From assembly GCA_027625355.1 (NCBI GenBank), contig JAQBWI010000028.1, positions 1 through 11,752 on the forward strand: a stretch of DNA of 11,752 bases, written 5' to 3'. Within the stretch, counting starts at the first letter, position 1, and the number at the start of each line of letters is the position of its first letter. The stretch comes from Pseudomonadota bacterium (GTDB lineage: Bacteria > Pseudomonadota > Alphaproteobacteria > HIMB59 > GCA-002718135). A program made the translations under genes and the position numbers. Positions 8,093-11,752 of the stretch are shown in pieces. A model generated the notes under the pieces. The model did no database searches. It was not told the DNA's origin and worked only from the letters and a program-made list of their open reading frames with translations.

Positions 8093-9649
8093 ATGAGTGA
8101 TAGAGTATACATTTTTGACACAACACTGAGAGATGGTGAGCAGTCTCCAGGAGCAACAATGAATCTTGATGAAAAGATGCAAATAGCGCTGCTTTTAGAA
8201 GAGATGCAAGTTGATATTATTGAGGCTGGGTTCCCTATTGCGTCAAACGGAGATTTTGAAGCTGTATCGGAGATAAGTAAAAATATTAAAAATTCTACTA
8301 TTGCTGGCTTATCGAGAGCAAAAATTGCAGATATCGACCGTGCTTGGGAAGCAGTGAAACATGCTAAATCACCACGTATTCATACCTTTATTGCAACAAG
8401 CCCTATCCATATGAAATATAAGTTGATGAAAACAGAAGAAGAAGTTTTAGATTCAATTAAGCACACTGTTTCTCACGCAAGAAATTTATGTGATAATATT
8501 GAATGGAGCTGTGAGGATGGAGGAAGATCAAATTTAGAGTTTTTATATAAATGTATTGAGCTTGCTATTGGCTCAGGTGCAACGACTATTAATATTCCTG
8601 ATACCGTTGGATTTACTCTTCCCTCTGAATTTGGTTCAATTTTTAAAGCTGTAAGAAATAATGTACCGAATATTGATAAAGCAATTTTATCTACTCATAC
8701 GCATAACGATTTGGGTTTAGCTGTTGCAAACAGTGTTGCTGCAATTCAAGAAGGTGCAAGACAGGTTGAGTGTACAATTAATGGACTAGGGGAACGCGCA
8801 GGTAATGCTGCTCTTGAAGAAGTGGTGATGACGTTGAAGGTGAAAAAAGATTTGATGCCTTTTCATACCAATGTGAAGTCAGAATATATTACTAAAGCTT
8901 CTCGATTAGTATCGTCTATTACAGGATTTACAGTACAGCCAAATAAAGCGATTGTTGGTGCAAATGCTTTTGCTCATGAAGCGGGTATTCATCAAGATGG
9001 TATGCTAAAAAATGCAGAGACTTATGAAATTATGACGCCTGAGTCTGTGGGTTTAAATAAATCATCATTAGTCCTAGGTAAGCATTCAGGCAAACATGCT
9101 TTTTCAGAAAAATTAAAAGAGTTAGGTTATGATTTTGGTGATAATGTCTTGATGGAGGTATTTGGTCGATTTAAAGATCTAGCAGATAAGAAAAAAGAAA
9201 TATTTGAAGAAGATTTAATTGCTTTAGCAGGAGAAAGAACACTGACATATGATGAACATATTAAATTTGTATCATTGGAGGTTAATGCAGGCTCTCTATC
9301 TAAACACCAAGCTAAATTAACCTTAATTATGGATGATAATAAGCAATCAAACTCAAGTGATGGTAATGGGCCTGTCGATGCAACATTTAATGCGATTAAA
9401 CAAATCACTCAAACTGATTTTCGATTAAAACTCTACCAAGTTCACGCAATAACTGCAGGAACGGATGCTCAAGGTGAAGTTACTGTTCGTTTGGAAGATG
9501 ATGATTTATCATCTCAAGCAAAGGGCAGTGATCTTGATATTATTGTTGCCTCAGCTAAAGCATACATTAGTGCTTTGAACAGATTAATATTTAAAAAAAC
9601 TAAATCAATTGCAAAAAATTCTGCCGAATTTAAAATAGAAGGGGTATAA
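8093..9649 (+). CDS. leuA: 2-isopropylmalate synthase
   Basis: LeuA condenses acetyl-CoA with 2-ketoisovalerate in the first committed step of leucine synthesis. The 518-residue length is normal for the bacterial enzyme. The TIM-barrel domain begins with 'DTTLRDGEQSPG' (9-20; R13 and D14 catalytic and metal-binding). It includes the metal ligands H202 and H204 in 'THTHNDLGLAVAN' and the 'NGLGERAGNAALEE' loop (230-243). The subdomain motif 'FAHEAGIHQDG' (293-303) and 'LGKHSGKHAF' (328-337) follow. The C-terminal LeuA regulatory domain, about 385-500, carries 'GNGPVDATFNAI' and 'GTDAQGEVTVRL', so leucine feedback inhibition is expected. The start has only a weak GG (8085-8086) as ribosome binding site. 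mreB follows after six bases, so the two are probably co-transcribed. Confidence 0.96.
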   Translation: MSDRVYIFDTTLRDGEQSPGATMNLDEKMQIALLLEEMQVDIIEAGFPIASNGDFEAVSEISKNIKNSTIAGLSRAKIADIDRAWEAVKHAKSPRIHTFIATSPIHMKYKLMKTEEEVLDSIKHTVSHARNLCDNIEWSCEDGGRSNLEFLYKCIELAIGSGATTINIPDTVGFTLPSEFGSIFKAVRNNVPNIDKAILSTHTHNDLGLAVANSVAAIQEGARQVECTINGLGERAGNAALEEVVMTLKVKKDLMPFHTNVKSEYITKASRLVSSITGFTVQPNKAIVGANAFAHEAGIHQDGMLKNAETYEIMTPESVGLNKSSLVLGKHSGKHAFSEKLKELGYDFGDNVLMEVFGRFKDLADKKKEIFEEDLIALAGERTLTYDEHIKFVSLEVNAGSLSKHQAKLTLIMDDNKQSNSSDGNGPVDATFNAIKQITQTDFRLKLYQVHAITAGTDAQGEVTVRLEDDDLSSQAKGSDLDIIVASAKAYISALNRLIFKKTKSIAKNSAEFKIEGV

Positions 9650-10696
<1,047 letters not shown>

Positions 10697-10701
10697 TTCT
10701 T

Positions 10702-11523
10702 ATGGCTCTCTCTTTTAAAGTTAAAGCAATTTCACGATCACGTTTTTTAAAGAATATCCTTTTAACTTCTATTTTTATTTTATCATTTTTATTAATTTTC
10801 TTTTCAAAGTCTGATTATTTTGTTGTTAATAAAGTTAAGTCAATTTCTAATAGCTATCTTCATCCCATAACATCTTTTTTTGTATCACCAGTAAAAGTTA
10901 TATCTCAATTACAAACACAGTTTTATGATTTTCAAAACTTAAAAGCTGAAAATAATATTTTGAAAGAAGAAGTTATGCGTCTAAAAAAATGGCAAGCATT
11001 AGCTGTTCATAATAATTCAGAAAATAAAGTTTTAAAAAAATTACTTAATTCAACTGATAATAATTTAACCTTAGTTAAAACCGCCTCCTTAGTAAGTAGA
11101 AATGATTTTATGTTTAATAGAATGATTAACATAAATACAGGATTAAAAGATGGCGTTGTCAATGATATGGCCGTTGTTAATTACAGAGGTTTAGTTGGAA
11201 GAACAGTTGATACTTCTGTAGGTATTACTAGAGTTTTACTGTTAACAGACCCAAACTCTTCCATTGCTATTAAAACCATAGCAAATGATAATTATTCTCT
11301 TTTACAAGGAGCTGATGACGGAGTGCATTTAGTAAGCGCTTTTAGTAAGGGAGAAAAATTACCAAAAATTGGGGATTTAGTTGTGACAAGCGGGAGTGCA
11401 CAGATTTTCCCTCCAAATATCTTGGTGGGAAAGATTGTTGAGGTAAGAAAAGATAATTTTTTAGTATTACCTTTTGTTGATTTTAAAAATATTGACTATG
11501 TGCAAGTTGTTGAAAATAAATAA
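10702..11523 (+). CDS. mreC: MreC, rod-shape-determining bitopic membrane protein
   Basis: MreC links MreB in the cytoplasm to the periplasmic elongation synthases (PBP2/RodA) and activates them. The 273-residue protein has a short basic N-terminus, one membrane segment at about 17-35, and a coiled coil at about 68-115 (Leu/Glu/Lys-rich, 'NLKAENNILKEEVMRLKKW'). A periplasmic beta domain lies at about 120-270, with 'NRMININTGLKDGV', 'GLVGRT', 'DLVVTSG' and 'FPPNILVGKIVEV', the typical MreC landmarks. The ATG follows the mreB stop by five bases with no clear Shine-Dalgarno sequence. Its own stop shares a base with the next start. The protein appears complete. Confidence 0.95.
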   Translation: MALSFKVKAISRSRFLKNILLTSIFILSFLLIFFSKSDYFVVNKVKSISNSYLHPITSFFVSPVKVISQLQTQFYDFQNLKAENNILKEEVMRLKKWQALAVHNNSENKVLKKLLNSTDNNLTLVKTASLVSRNDFMFNRMININTGLKDGVVNDMAVVNYRGLVGRTVDTSVGITRVLLLTDPNSSIAIKTIANDNYSLLQGADDGVHLVSAFSKGEKLPKIGDLVVTSGSAQIFPPNILVGKIVEVRKDNFLVLPFVDFKNIDYVQVVENK

Positions 11524-11752
11524 TGTTCCCCAAACTACTTAGTAGTCAAACAATAATATATCATCTTATTCTATTTTTCTCTTTTTCATTAAGTGTAAAT
11601 TATTTTGTTGATTTAGAATTTATTAATTTCATATCCTATGTTTTTTTTCACCTAACACTGATTTATCTCGTTTTTTATTTTTTTCATTTTTTTCTTTTTT
11701 TTATATCATTTTTATATGGTATATTTTTTGATATTTTTTTGATTGATTTTAT
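11523..11752 (+). CDS. mreD: MreD, rod-shape-determining membrane protein (partial, 5' end)
   Basis: An ATG sharing its A with the mreC stop (TAATG again) opens a frame that runs to the window end: 76 complete codons with no stop, beginning MFPKLLSSQTIIYHL. The product is almost wholly hydrophobic, with several membrane helices, and contains 'FLYGIFFDIFLID' (about residues 63-75). This matches the 'GLlxDi' type motif of MreD, the integral membrane partner of MreC. Position after mreB-mreC supports the call. About 21 of 76 residues are Phe, encoded mainly by TTT, so the DNA is a near-continuous T-rich tract from about 11636. The 3' part of the gene lies outside the window. Confidence 0.85.
   Translation, partial: MFPKLLSSQTIIYHLILFFSFSLSVNYFVDLEFINFISYVFFHLTLIYLVFYFFHFFLFFISFLYGIFFDIFLIDF

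Overview
The window is a compact, AT-rich stretch of bacterial chromosome. It carries ten complete genes and the start of an eleventh, all on the + strand, plus what looks like the first 23 codons of a divergent gene at the left edge. Gene content, gene order (hflK-hflC-DUF2065-degP-miaA, then ilvB-ilvN-ilvC-leuA, then mreB-mreC-mreD) and protein style point to an alphaproteobacterium with a streamlined, low-GC genome, such as the SAR11/Pelagibacter-like marine lineages. That assignment comes from family knowledge and base composition; no marker gene was compared.

Layout. Positions 1-69 (minus) hold a possible 5' end of a divergent gene, and 70-154 is a short divergent promoter region. Positions 155-4638 hold a membrane quality-control block: HflK and HflC (SPFH proteins that in E. 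coli form a cage around the FtsH protease), a two-helix DUF2065/YjeT-type protein, a DegP/Do-type periplasmic serine protease and the tRNA modification enzyme MiaA. Positions 4692-9649 hold a branched-chain amino acid block: both subunits of acetohydroxyacid synthase, ketol-acid reductoisomerase and 2-isopropylmalate synthase. Positions 9656-11752 hold the elongation (rod-shape) block: MreB, MreC and the start of MreD, which runs off the window.

The genes are packed tightly. Six of the ten junctions between + strand genes are the same five bases, TAATG, in which stop and start share one base. A seventh is a 4-base overlap with a TTG start. The only gaps above 10 bases are 53 bases before ilvB and 73 bases before leuA, so those two places are the likely internal promoters or control points. 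The ilvB gap contains a perfect match to the E. coli DnaA-box consensus. The leuA gap contains a tiny Ile/Leu-containing ORF with a good Shine-Dalgarno match and a possible hairpin over the leuA start region; both are speculative.

All genes look intact, with the expected catalytic residues. I see no mobile element, CRISPR array, tRNA, rRNA, phage gene or defence system. This is an ordinary housekeeping region, and the findings are small regulatory or architectural oddities rather than a new system.
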